This document shows, piece by piece, positions 10,802 through 17,962 of a stretch of 64,000 nucleotides of DNA (within the stretch, counting starts at the first letter, position 1; each line of letters opens with the position of its first letter). Both the position numbers and the translations under genes were made by a program. Source of the DNA: Bradyrhizobium ontarionense (lineage in GTDB: Bacteria; Pseudomonadota; Alphaproteobacteria; Rhizobiales; Xanthobacteraceae); NCBI RefSeq assembly GCF_021088345.1, contig NZ_CP088156.1, positions 7,803,001-7,867,000 of the forward strand, read 5' to 3'. The notes under the pieces were generated by a model. It was not told the DNA's origin. It saw only the letters and a list, made by a program, of their open reading frames with translations, and ran no database searches.

Positions 10802-11170
10802 ACGAACTTCGCGATCAGGCCCGCGGTTCGCCGCGGTCTTGCGAGGATGGATGATGACCGTGCCACCCTAGGGCCGTACCACCAGCCGTCTTGTAGATGG
10901 GTCTCATCCTCTTTGGCTTCTCGCCGCAAGCATGCGGAACATGGGCCCGGATGACTTCATCCGACCGGATATGAGGTGATGCAGCGGACAGCTGCAGAAT
11001 CTTCGCAAGCCAGTCCTCGACCGAGACCGCAGGTTCGTGGCGCCAGACGTCGCCCTGCCCACCCGCAAAGCCGCCGTCCGCTACGGCGCAAAATCGAGAG
11101 CGCGCGGACGTCGGCTTTGCTCCGCCGAACACACCACCTCTAAGGAAACGAACGGCATCCTCGAAAAAAC
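10802..11170 (+). ncRNA. Candidate bridge-RNA region of the IS element
   Basis: This 370-base stretch has no supported gene and lies between the transposase and the right inverted repeat. That is where IS1111-type elements encode their guide (bridge) RNA. It opens with a perfect hairpin, CCGCGG-TTCG-CCGCGG at 10821-10836. The exact RNA ends and guide loops cannot be set by eye. Confidence 0.45.
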
Positions 11171-11215
11171 AACCTCGACCTATCGAACGAGACTTGACTC
11201 ACAAGACCCCATATG

Positions 11216-11357
11216 AGGGTGGGCAAAGGCGCCTTGGCGGTCTTTCCCCGCCGATTCAGCTAACGCGCCGTGCCCACCATCTTTCGACGCGTCGGATGGG
11301 AACGGTGGGCACGCCATCGGACGCCGCTTCGCGTCGCCCGCCGGCTTTGCCCACCCT
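11216..11357. repeat. Palindromic intergenic repeat, copy 1
   Basis: The arms AGGGTGGGCAAAG (11216-11228) and CTTTGCCCACCCT (11345-11357) are an exact 13-bp inverted repeat around about 116 bases containing further TGCCCACCA/GGTGGGCA pairs. A second member with the same arms lies at 25732-25859. No coding capacity is visible. It resembles small non-autonomous intergenic repeats of bradyrhizobia. Confidence 0.75.
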
Positions 11358-11369
11358 ACGAATCAATGC

Positions 11370-11687
11370 CTACTCGATCCCCTGTTCCCTGGCCTTCCAC
11401 ATCGCTGCAATCCGGAAGCGTTCGTTGATCGCGGCGGGATTGGCGAGGATATCGGCCTGGGCTGCGGCAAAGGCGCCCTCGACAATCGCGGCCTCGTCCT
11501 TGGTCAGGGTGATGCGGCCGGCCATGTGGGTTGCATCGGGTGCAGCCTCCCAGATCTTGCGACGGTTTGGATGCAGCTTGACCTCGACCAGCTCGAACGC
11601 TTCGAGCTCGCCGTCGAGGCAGATTGCGAGACCAATCACCTCGACCTTGCGACCGTCCTGCGTGGTCTTGACCAGGGTCTTTGCCAT
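11370..11687 (-). CDS. Unknown nif-region protein
   Basis: I do not recognise this 105-residue protein. It opens MAKTLVKTTQDGRKVEVIG, with a beta-rich first half and a helical second half (DEAAIVEGAFAAAQADILA), and has no signal peptide or metal motif. GGGAG precedes the chosen ATG. It is the third gene of a minus-strand operon with the sulfurtransferase (31 bases away) and another unknown gene, under a sigma-54-like promoter at 13134-13149. Confidence 0.75.
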   Translation of the reverse strand: MAKTLVKTTQDGRKVEVIGLAICLDGELEAFELVEVKLHPNRRKIWEAAPDATHMAGRITLTKDEAAIVEGAFAAAQADILANPAAINERFRIAAMWKAREQGIE

Positions 11688-11718
11688 GCTCGTGCTCCCG
11701 TCATTCGTTTTGCGCAAA

Positions 11719-12570
11719 TCACGCCGCCGCCGCCGTATCGTCGAGCTGGCTCCATTCCGCCCAGGAGCCGTCATAGACGGCGGCATTGGGAACGCCGAGC
11801 CGATACAGCGCCAGTGCCAGCATGCATGAGGTGATGCCCGAGGCGCAGGTGGTGACGATCGGCTTGCTGAGGTCGATGCCTGCCGCCGTGAAGCGTGCGG
11901 CGAGCGCGTCGGGCGCCAGGAGCACGCCGGTGTCGGGATCGACCAGATCGGCCCAGGGCAGGTTGATCGCGCCGGGGATGTGGCCCTGGCGCTTGAAGGT
12001 GAACACGTCTGCCTGCGTGCCGTCGAACTTGCCTGGGCCACGCGCGTCGATCAGCTGGCCGCCACTCTGCAGCAGGCTCTGCACGTCGGCCGAGGTCGCG
12101 ATCAAGCCGGGTGTAAAGCTCGCGGTGAAGCTCGCCGGCGCCGGGCGCACCGGCGTCATCTCGGCCGGGAGCTTCTCCTTGGTCCACTTGCCGAAGCCGC
12201 CATCGAGCAGGGCGACATTGTCATGCCCGAACACGCGGAACGTCCACCACACCCTGCCGGCGGCCGAGCCGCCATAGTGGCGGTCATAGACGATGACGCG
12301 GTCGGAATTGCCGATACCGAGCAGTCCGACCTTGTGGGCAAATTCCTCCGCAGTCGGCAGCATGTGTGGCAGCGGGGTCGATTTGTCGGCGACCTGGTCG
12401 ATGTCGAAATGCACCGAGCCCGGCAGATGCCGGCCGCGATATTGGGTGCGGCCATCGAGGTTGGTGCTCGGATGATGCCAGGTGCAGTCGAGGATCTTGA
12501 TATCAGGATCGGTGAGGTGCTGCGCCAGCCAGTCGGAGCTGACCAGGGCGTCAGAGAAGTCTGTGCTCAT
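11719..12570 (-). CDS. sseA: Thiosulfate/3-mercaptopyruvate sulfurtransferase
   Basis: This 283-residue protein has two rhodanese domains. The N-terminal one (about residues 8-135) is inactive-type, and the C-terminal one (about 160-278) carries the active loop CASGITS with Cys242. The loop resembles the CGSGVT loop of SseA-type mercaptopyruvate sulfurtransferases, with Ala in place of the first Gly. It could supply sulfane sulfur for Fe-S or cofactor building. That link is inferred from the nif context and the shared promoter. Confidence 0.88.
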   Translation of the reverse strand: MSTDFSDALVSSDWLAQHLTDPDIKILDCTWHHPSTNLDGRTQYRGRHLPGSVHFDIDQVADKSTPLPHMLPTAEEFAHKVGLLGIGNSDRVIVYDRHYGGSAAGRVWWTFRVFGHDNVALLDGGFGKWTKEKLPAEMTPVRPAPASFTASFTPGLIATSADVQSLLQSGGQLIDARGPGKFDGTQADVFTFKRQGHIPGAINLPWADLVDPDTGVLLAPDALAARFTAAGIDLSKPIVTTCASGITSCMLALALYRLGVPNAAVYDGSWAEWSQLDDTAAAA

Positions 12571-12636
12571 GCATGCGCTCGCGATTGTTGTGAAGCCAAC
12601 GGGAAGGGCGATCCGATGACTGACGGCTGTCGCCCG

Positions 12637-13095
12637 TCAGAGCGTCTTCGGCATCGGGTAGCCCGGGCGCGGACGGGTGTCGTAATATTCCGGACGCTCC
12701 GGCCAGCCGCCGTCGGGAATGATCTTGAACGTCGCGACGGTCACCGGCGCGCCGGGCGAGCACGACACTTCGGTGAACTTGATCTCGCGTTCGCCCGGGC
12801 CGGCGGAGAAATCGGCGACCGTGGTGCCGTCGGCCTTGCGGGCGCGCGCGAAGCCGGGCGTGCCGACGGTGGCCGCCGGCACGGAGGCTGCAACGAAGTT
12901 CGGCTGCTCCAGGCCATCCGTGGCCGGACCGAAGGCGGGCGAGGCGAAGGTGAAGGTCGCGAGCACGCCGCTGCGGTCGACCGGCTTGTCCGCGGTGGTC
13001 GGGCGCGCCACCGAGTAGACCGTCAGCGTGCCGCCGTCCAAGGCCGCCTTGATGTCGTCGAGCGAGCTTTCGACGAAGTCCAGTGTCACGTTCAT
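12637..13095 (-). CDS. Unknown nif-region protein
   Basis: I do not recognise this 152-residue protein. It begins MNVTLDFVESSLDDIKAAL, is rich in Ala, Pro, Thr and Val, and has one cysteine (EVSCSPGAP) and a Pro-rich tail ending YPMPKTL. No signal peptide is seen. AAGGAGAT precedes the ATG. It is the first gene of the minus-strand operon that continues into the sulfurtransferase, with a sigma-54-like promoter 39 bases upstream. Confidence 0.75.
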   Translation of the reverse strand: MNVTLDFVESSLDDIKAALDGGTLTVYSVARPTTADKPVDRSGVLATFTFASPAFGPATDGLEQPNFVAASVPAATVGTPGFARARKADGTTVADFSAGPGEREIKFTEVSCSPGAPVTVATFKIIPDGGWPERPEYYDTRPRPGYPMPKTL

Positions 13096-13133
13096 GTCGA
13101 TCTCCTTACAAAGGCGCGTTTGCTGGAGAAAAT

Positions 13134-13149
13134 TTCAAGTTCTGTGCCA
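13134..13149 (-). promoter_or_regulatory. sigma-54-like promoter of the sulfurtransferase operon
   Basis: Read on the minus strand the sequence is TGGCACAGAACTTGAA. The -24 half is perfect and the spacing is right, but the -12 dinucleotide is GA instead of GC. No exact TGT-N10-ACA site was found in the 150 bases upstream, so NifA control is plausible but weaker than elsewhere. Confidence 0.5.
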
Positions 13150-13293
13150 GTCTCTCGCAGAAGCGAAGAAAGTTCGCTGGGGCGGCGGAGTTGCGCGAAT
13201 CTTGCAACGTGTCTCCTCAGCGAGCCGACCGTCGCTTTCGATGTGCTGAAAGCGGCAATGTCGGACATGCGCCAGACATCGATGAGGCCCGAC

Positions 13294-13713
13294 ATGACGA
13301 CCGACGTCGCCTACGCCATCTGCAGCTTCAACGACATCCCAAGCCGCCGTGCGATGGGCTTCGAGCTCATGATCGTGGCCGAGGACGGCAGCCACCGTCC
13401 GTGGCCGATCGTCGTCATCCGCTGGGGCAAGCAGGTATTCGGCTATCTGAACATGTGTCCGCACGACAAGGTCAATCTCGACTGGGAGCGCAATCAGTTC
13501 CTGGATGGCAACGGCCTGCGCATCCTCTGCGGCAAGCACGGCTCGCTGTTCGAGATCGGCACCGGGCTGTGCGTCGACGGTCCGTGCAAGGGCGAGAGCC
13601 TGACGCCGGTCGCGCTCACCGTTCTGGACGACGACATTTGCGTGTCCGGGGTGACGCTGGTCGAGGACGAAGAAGATGAGGACGAAACCGGTCTGCAGTG
13701 TGAGGAAGGTTGA
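13294..13713 (+). CDS. Rieske-type [2Fe-2S] protein
   Basis: This 139-residue protein has a Rieske domain with CPHDKVNLDW (C-x-H) and CGKHGSLFEIGTGLC (C-x2-H) as the cluster ligands. It then has a second cysteine pair in the loop (LCVDGPCKGE) and an acidic tail (EDEEDEDE). It resembles small soluble NirD-like or dioxygenase-ferredoxin-type Rieske proteins and may be an electron carrier to nitrogenase maturation. ATG 13294 is preferred because GAGG precedes it; in-frame ATGs also occur at 13258, 13267 and 13282. Confidence 0.85.
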   Translation: MTTDVAYAICSFNDIPSRRAMGFELMIVAEDGSHRPWPIVVIRWGKQVFGYLNMCPHDKVNLDWERNQFLDGNGLRILCGKHGSLFEIGTGLCVDGPCKGESLTPVALTVLDDDICVSGVTLVEDEEDEDETGLQCEEG

Positions 13714-13727
13714 GGCTGTGAGCTGAA

Positions 13728-13769
13728 GTGAAGTCCCCGCGACGGATGCTGGGACTTCACCTTGTTTTT
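13728..13769. terminator. Terminator between convergent genes
   Basis: GTGAAGTCCC and GGGACTTCAC form a 10-bp stem followed by CTTGTTTTT on the plus strand. It would stop the Rieske gene and possibly also the convergent gene ending at 13810. Confidence 0.7.
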
Positions 13770-13809
13770 CAGAATCAGCTTCGAAAAGCGATGATCGAGC
13801 GGGACGATG

Positions 13810-14418
13810 TCAGACCGGACGGTTCTCGTTGCGGTTCTTGACCGGCTCCATCTTGGCCAGTGCATCCGCATAGGGAATGAGCTCGTAGGATTCGCTGAAC
13901 TCCTTGGCGGCATCCAGCACGTAGTCGAGCTTGCCCGCGGTATCGAGCTTCTTGATGTCGTTCTTGTCGATCGACAACAGGTCCAGCATCTCCTTCCAGA
14001 CCGTCGATTCGTCGCAGGGCAGGACATAGAACGTCACGTCGCCCATCTTGATGCGGTACTTCGCCAAGAGGTCGATGTTGTTGCAGAACATGAAGTACTT
14101 GCCGTTTGGCTGCAGCAGGGTCTTGAGCACCTCGACCGCGGTCTCAAGATAGGCCAGCGAGTGGATGTAGCCGACGAGCACCGGAATGGTCGCCTCGCCG
14201 TCGTTGACGATCGTCAGCACCTGCTCGATCGAGAAGTCCGGCGGACGCTTCTCATCGGCGACCTGGGTCTGGAACTTCAGCGCGATGTCGCCGCGGAAGC
14301 CGAACCGTCCGGGCTTGGTGGTGGGCGCCTTCAGGACAGCGTTGAGCAGCCGTCCGTCCTTGTCGAGCTGCGCGAGCGCGGTGGTCTCGATCGCAACCGT
14401 CTTCTCCAATGTCGTCAT
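13810..14418 (-). CDS. Unknown nif-region protein
   Basis: I do not recognise this 202-residue protein. It is soluble, with FRGDIALKFQTQVADEKRPP near residue 43, the segment NGKYFMFCNNIDLLAKYRIKMGD in the middle and a Glu/Asn-rich C-terminus. It has two cysteines only (FCNN and LPCDE). ATG 14418 is chosen over an upstream TTG because AGGGG precedes it at good spacing. A sigma-54 promoter at 14482-14497 and a NifA site at 14610 place it in the nif regulon. Confidence 0.8.
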   Translation of the reverse strand: MTTLEKTVAIETTALAQLDKDGRLLNAVLKAPTTKPGRFGFRGDIALKFQTQVADEKRPPDFSIEQVLTIVNDGEATIPVLVGYIHSLAYLETAVEVLKTLLQPNGKYFMFCNNIDLLAKYRIKMGDVTFYVLPCDESTVWKEMLDLLSIDKNDIKKLDTAGKLDYVLDAAKEFSESYELIPYADALAKMEPVKNRNENRPV

Positions 14419-14481
14419 CAGCAATCCCCTCGCATGTCGTCATGAGCCGTCTCGCCGCACGGCGCGGTCATGGCGACGTGA

Positions 14482-14497
14482 TGCAAATTGTCTGCCG
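14482..14497 (-). promoter_or_regulatory. sigma-54 promoter for the minus-strand unknown gene
   Basis: Read on the minus strand the sequence is CGGCAGACAATTTGCA: GG and GC ten bases apart with a good TTTGCA -12 half. It is divergent from the iscA promoter at 14686 and shares the NifA site between them. Confidence 0.65.
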
Positions 14498-14609
14498 CTG
14501 CGTTTCTCGCCTTGATTTGGTTGGTGATTGTGCCCGTCGCGCAGGTGCATTGTCGGGTTTGCGCCCTGACATCCTGCCGACACACCAGCGACGCGGCGTA
14601 AACCGCCCG

Positions 14610-14625
14610 TGTCGGAAATCCGACA
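14610..14625. promoter_or_regulatory. NifA site shared by divergent promoters
   Basis: TGTCGGAAATCCGACA is an exact and nearly fully palindromic TGT-N10-ACA site. It lies 61 bases from the iscA -24 element and about 110 from the minus-strand one, so it can serve both directions. Confidence 0.8.
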
Positions 14626-14685
14626 CACGTCGGAAACGCCACAGCGGCAAAGCAAAAAGTCGAGCGCTTTCAGCCAATTGCTGCG

Positions 14686-14701
14686 TGGCACGGGACTTGC
14701 C
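14686..14701 (+). promoter_or_regulatory. sigma-54 promoter of the iscA-nifUST operon
   Basis: TGGCACGGGACTTGCC is a consensus -24/-12 promoter 39 bases before the iscA start. Confidence 0.9.
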
Positions 14702-14739
14702 AATCCTGTTCGCAACAGCCGAATGGGAAAGGCGAAGCG

Positions 14740-15063
14740 ATGATGATCAACCTGACCGACAGCGCAATCAATGCGGTTCGCAACGCGATCACGACCTCCG
14801 ACAAGCCGGTCGATGGCTTGCGGATCATGGTCGAGGCCGGCGGCTGCGCCGGGCTCAAATACAACATGGGTCTCGTCAGCGGCAGCGAGGCGGAGGACAC
14901 CGTGATCGAGCGCGAGGGTGTGCGCGTGCTCGTCGATCACAAGAGTCTCGAATATCTCGAGGGTACGACGATTGATTTCGTCGTCGCGCTGGAGGGCTCC
15001 GGCTTCACCTTCGAGAACCCGAATGCCAAGTCCAGCTGCGGCTGCGGCAAGTCGTTTGCTTGA
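14740..15063 (+). CDS. iscN: Nif-specific A-type Fe-S carrier IscA (IscN)
   Basis: This 107-residue HesB/IscA-family protein has the three conserved cysteines at 36 (GGCAGL) and 100/102 (SSCGCGK). It carries or helps insert Fe-S clusters for nitrogenase proteins. It is the first gene of the sigma-54 operon iscA-nifU-nifS-nifT-SIR2. Tandem ATGs occur at 14740 and 14743. Confidence 0.92.
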   Translation: MMINLTDSAINAVRNAITTSDKPVDGLRIMVEAGGCAGLKYNMGLVSGSEAEDTVIEREGVRVLVDHKSLEYLEGTTIDFVVALEGSGFTFENPNAKSSCGCGKSFA

Positions 15064-15092
15064 TCCCTTAAACATTCGAGAGAACTGAAATC

Positions 15093-15383
15093 ATGCTGGT
15101 CGAATCCCAGGGTATCGTCGAAGCGCCGGCCCAGATGAGCGAGCGCGAACGGATCATCCGGGCCGTGATCGAGGAGATCCGTCCGAACCTCAAGCGTGAC
15201 GGCGGCGATTGCGAGCTCGTCGAGATCGACGGCAACAAGGTCATGGTCAAGCTCGCAGGTGCCTGCATCTTCTGCAAGCTTGCCAGCGCGACCTTGGAGG
15301 GCATCCAGGCCCGCATGATCGAGAAGCTCGGCGAGTTCGTTCGCCTCGTTCCGGTGGCCGGCGCACCCAAGGCGCGGCATTAA
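15093..15383 (+). CDS. nifU: Short NifU (Nfu domain only)
   Basis: This 96-residue protein is equivalent only to the C-terminal Nfu domain of classical NifU, with the cluster-binding pair C58-x2-C61 (GACIFCKLASATLEG). The IscU-like N-terminal scaffold and the central [2Fe-2S] domain are absent. A domain matching the central part is fused to NifE. It sits between iscA and nifS. An internal ATG (residue 15) is an alternative start. Confidence 0.9.
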   Translation: MLVESQGIVEAPAQMSERERIIRAVIEEIRPNLKRDGGDCELVEIDGNKVMVKLAGACIFCKLASATLEGIQARMIEKLGEFVRLVPVAGAPKARH

Positions 15384-15392
15384 GGAGCGGTC

Positions 15393-16604
15393 TTGCGTCC
15401 GGTCTATCTCGACAACAACGCGACGACCCGTGCGGATCCCGCAGTCGTCGCGGCAATGTTGCCGTTCTTCTCGGACCAGTTCGGCAATGCCTCGTCCTCG
15501 CATGCCTTCGGCAGCGAGGTGGCCGGTGCCGTGAGGCAGGCGCGCAGGAGCCTGCAGGCTCTGTTGGGCGCCGTCTTCGATCATGAGATCGTCTTCACCT
15601 CCGGTGGGACGGAATCCGACAACAGCGCGATCCTGTCGGCGCTGGAGACGCAGGACGCACGCGACGAGATCGTCACGACGGCGGTGGAGCATCCCGCGAT
15701 CCTGTCGCTGGTCGAATATCTCAGCGATAAGCGCGGCATCAAGGTGCATCTGATCGGCGTCGATGCGGCCGGTTGCCTCGATCTCGACGCCTACATGCGT
15801 GCGCTCGGGCCGCGCACCGCGATCGCCTCGGTGATGTGGGCCAACAACGAGACCGGCACGCTGTTTCCGATTCCGGAGCTGGCGAAGCTCGCGCATGACG
15901 CCGGTGCGCTATTCCATACCGATGCCGTGCAGGCCGTCGGCAAGATCGCGATCAATCTGAAATCCGCCGATGTCGACATGCTGTCGCTGTCGGGTCACAA
16001 GCTGCATGGCCCCAAGGGCGTCGGTGCGCTGTACCTCAAGAAGGGCACGCCGTTCGCGCCGCTGGTGCGCGGTGGCCCGCAGGAGCGCCGCCGCCGCGGC
16101 GGCACCGAGAACGTTCCCGCCATCATCGGACTCGGCAAGGCGGCCGAGCTCGCTGGACAATACCTCGGCGACGAGCAGGGCCGGGTGCGCGCGCTGCGCG
16201 ACCGGCTGGAGCAGGGCATCATCGAGGGCGTCGGCCATTGCGCCGTGCTGGGCGATATCGAGCACCGGCTGCCCAACACGTTGAACATCGCCTTCCAGCA
16301 TCTCGAAGGCGAGCCGATCGTGATGCGCCTGAACCAGGCCGGCATCGCCGCCTCGCTCGGCTCAGCCTGCGCGTCCGGCTCGATGGAGCCGTCGCACGTG
16401 CTGCGGGCGATGAACGTGCCGCCGGATCTGTTGCGCGGCGCCGTCCGCTTCTCGCTGTCGCGCGACTCCACGGAGGACGACATCATGCGCGTGCTCCAAG
16501 TGCTGCCCGACATCGTCGCCAGGCTGCGCGAGACGTCGCCGGCGTGGCTGCAGCATCATCCCTCGCAATCGGCGGACCCCATTCGATCCACGGAGCTTAC
16601 GTAA
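15393..16604 (+). CDS. nifS: Cysteine desulfurase NifS
   Basis: This 403-residue PLP enzyme releases sulfur from cysteine for Fe-S cluster building. The PLP lysine is in SLSGHKLHGPKG and the catalytic cysteine in GSACASGSMEPSHVL. The start is TTG at 15393 with AAGGAG correctly spaced before it. The N-terminus reads MRPVYLDNNATT as in the family. It overlaps nifT at TAATG. Confidence 0.96.
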   Translation: MRPVYLDNNATTRADPAVVAAMLPFFSDQFGNASSSHAFGSEVAGAVRQARRSLQALLGAVFDHEIVFTSGGTESDNSAILSALETQDARDEIVTTAVEHPAILSLVEYLSDKRGIKVHLIGVDAAGCLDLDAYMRALGPRTAIASVMWANNETGTLFPIPELAKLAHDAGALFHTDAVQAVGKIAINLKSADVDMLSLSGHKLHGPKGVGALYLKKGTPFAPLVRGGPQERRRRGGTENVPAIIGLGKAAELAGQYLGDEQGRVRALRDRLEQGIIEGVGHCAVLGDIEHRLPNTLNIAFQHLEGEPIVMRLNQAGIAASLGSACASGSMEPSHVLRAMNVPPDLLRGAVRFSLSRDSTEDDIMRVLQVLPDIVARLRETSPAWLQHHPSQSADPIRSTELT

Positions 16605-16825
16605 TGAAAGTCATGATCCGCCGCTCGCCGGAAACCGGCCTCTCTATCTATGTCCCGAAGAAGGACCTGGAGGAGCCGATCGTCGAGACCGAGCACGAGA
16701 CGCTATGGGGCGGCTGGATCCGCATCGCCAACGGCTGGGTGCTCGAGCTGCCGCAGATGGCGGCCGACACGCGGCTGCCGATCACGATCAATGCGCGCAA
16801 GCGCGGTGGAGAAGGGGACGAGTAA
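16604..16825 (+). CDS. nifT: NifT/FixU protein
   Basis: This 73-residue member of the NifT/FixU family opens MKVMIRRSPETGLSIYVPKK and has WGGWIRIANGWVLELP. The function is not established; it is usually linked to nitrogenase maturation and is often dispensable. It overlaps nifS by one base at the start and the SIR2 gene by one base at the end, so the genes are translationally coupled. Confidence 0.93.
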   Translation: MKVMIRRSPETGLSIYVPKKDLEEPIVETEHETLWGGWIRIANGWVLELPQMAADTRLPITINARKRGGEGDE

Positions 16826-17691
16826 TGAATGCGCCGCTTCCGCACATCGATATCATCAGGCAGGCCGACGCCGAGGCGCTGCTCAAGGATGTCGTCGCCA
16901 GGCTCGGGGCCGGCACGGTGATCCCCTATCTCGGACCGGCGGTCTCGGAGCAGTCCGGCGCCGCAGTGCCGATGAACCCCGAGGCGCTGGCTGCCTTCTT
17001 CGGCACAAAGGTGGCACTCCCCCGCCGCGCCAAGGGCAACGCTTGGGCTGCGGCCCAGCACATCGAAAGCACGCGTCACCGCTCGACGGTGACGGCGCTG
17101 ATGGCGGAGGCGTTCGCAGCACCCGTCGCGCCGACGCCGCTGCAGCAGCACCTCGCGTCGCTGCCGCTGCCGATGATCGTCGACAGCTGGTATGACGGCG
17201 CGATGCGGACGGCGCTGGCCGGGCGCAGCGACTGGGGCGAGGTGCAGGGCATCACCCGCGCCGGCATTGGCGAGGACCGCTGGTATCGCTTCTACGACGC
17301 TGGCGGCGCCGAGGCCAATCGCGAAACGGCGGGCGGCTGGGCGACGCTGCTCTACAAGCCCCACGGCGGCACTACGCCGGCCAAGAACTTCCTGATCACC
17401 GACGCCGACTATGTCGAAGTCCTGACCGACATCGACATCCAGACGCCGATTCCCGACACCGTGAAGGATCGCCGCACCGACCGCAGCTTCCTGTTCATCG
17501 GCTGCCGCTTCAACGACCAGCTGCTGCGCACCTATGGCCGCCAGGTCATCAAGCGCTCGGGTACGGAGCATTATGTGCTGGTCGAGCCGGACTCGCTGTC
17601 GAAGAACGAGCTCAAGTTCTTCATCGCCGAGCGGCTGACGCCGATCGCGATTCCGCTGCCGCGGGCGACCGAGATCATCATCGCCGGCTGA
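16825..17691 (+). CDS. SIR2-like domain protein in the nif operon
   Basis: This 288-residue protein has a SIR2_2-type Rossmann fold. The opening motif GTVIPYLGPAVSEQSG corresponds to the glycine-rich NAD-binding start. The late motif SFLFIGCRFNDQLLRTYG matches the FIG-x3-ND region. No extra domain is visible. Such domains occur in NAD-consuming defence proteins. Here it is coupled by TAATG overlap to nifT and shares the NifA promoter, so a nitrogen-fixation role (NAD or redox sensing) is inferred. Confidence 0.82.
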   Translation: MNAPLPHIDIIRQADAEALLKDVVARLGAGTVIPYLGPAVSEQSGAAVPMNPEALAAFFGTKVALPRRAKGNAWAAAQHIESTRHRSTVTALMAEAFAAPVAPTPLQQHLASLPLPMIVDSWYDGAMRTALAGRSDWGEVQGITRAGIGEDRWYRFYDAGGAEANRETAGGWATLLYKPHGGTTPAKNFLITDADYVEVLTDIDIQTPIPDTVKDRRTDRSFLFIGCRFNDQLLRTYGRQVIKRSGTEHYVLVEPDSLSKNELKFFIAERLTPIAIPLPRATEIIIAG

Positions 17692-17717
17692 GCGAAACTG
17701 TCTGTCGGATCATCGAG

Positions 17718-17742
17718 CAGCGCGGCGCAAGCCGCGCTGTTT
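17718..17742 (+). terminator. Terminator after the SIR2 gene
   Basis: CAGCGCGGC-GCAA-GCCGCGCTG gives a 9-bp stem with a tetraloop followed by TTT. It closes the iscA-nifUST-SIR2 operon before the nifB promoter region. Confidence 0.75.
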
Positions 17743-17781
17743 CGTTGTTCGATCCGCCCTCGTCGCGCGCCGAGCCTTGTC

Positions 17782-17797
17782 TGTAACGTTTCTAACA
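17782..17797. promoter_or_regulatory. NifA site of nifB (distal)
   Basis: TGTAACGTTTCTAACA is an exact TGT-N10-ACA site 99 bases upstream of the nifB -24 element. Confidence 0.78.
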
Positions 17798-17822
17798 TCG
17801 GGACGAACGCGAGCCTCTCGCA

Positions 17823-17838
17823 TGTTGGCAAGGCGACA
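17823..17838. promoter_or_regulatory. NifA site of nifB (proximal)
   Basis: TGTTGGCAAGGCGACA is an exact TGT-N10-ACA site 58 bases upstream of the nifB -24 element and four helical turns from the distal site. Confidence 0.75.
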
Positions 17839-17895
17839 GGCGTATTCGTTCTGCTAACACGTTGATAGTCCGACGAAATGATCGTGTCCGCGGCG

Positions 17896-17911
17896 TGGCA
17901 CGCGAGTTGCT
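17896..17911 (+). promoter_or_regulatory. sigma-54 promoter of nifB
   Basis: TGGCACGCGAGTTGCT is a consensus -24/-12 element. nifB starts 52 bases after it, with AAGGAG at 17952-17957. Confidence 0.92.
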
Positions 17912-17962
17912 GAACCATCGTCAAGGCGGTTTGCGGCTCGCCAGCAACGTTAAGGAGCGGAC

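Larger units (their letters stand above)
9608..11185. mobile_element. IS110-family (IS1111-like) insertion sequence
   Basis: One transposase gene is flanked by imperfect 15-base inverted repeats: CGATAGGTTTGGGTT at 9608-9622, and at 11171-11185 the complement of CGATAGGTCGAGGTT (12 of 15 match). A long 3' non-coding segment of about 370 bases lies between the gene and the right repeat, the layout of the IS1111 subgroup. The true tips may extend a few bases beyond these subterminal repeats. It lies between two gene ends, so no gene is visibly broken. Confidence 0.75.

Noticed and set aside
13170..13190. Possible sigma-54 element (GGGCGGCGGAGTTGCG) before the Rieske gene
   Set aside because: The spacing fits, but the -24 half lacks the T and the CA of the consensus and no NifA site is near. 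Too weak to list as a promoter.
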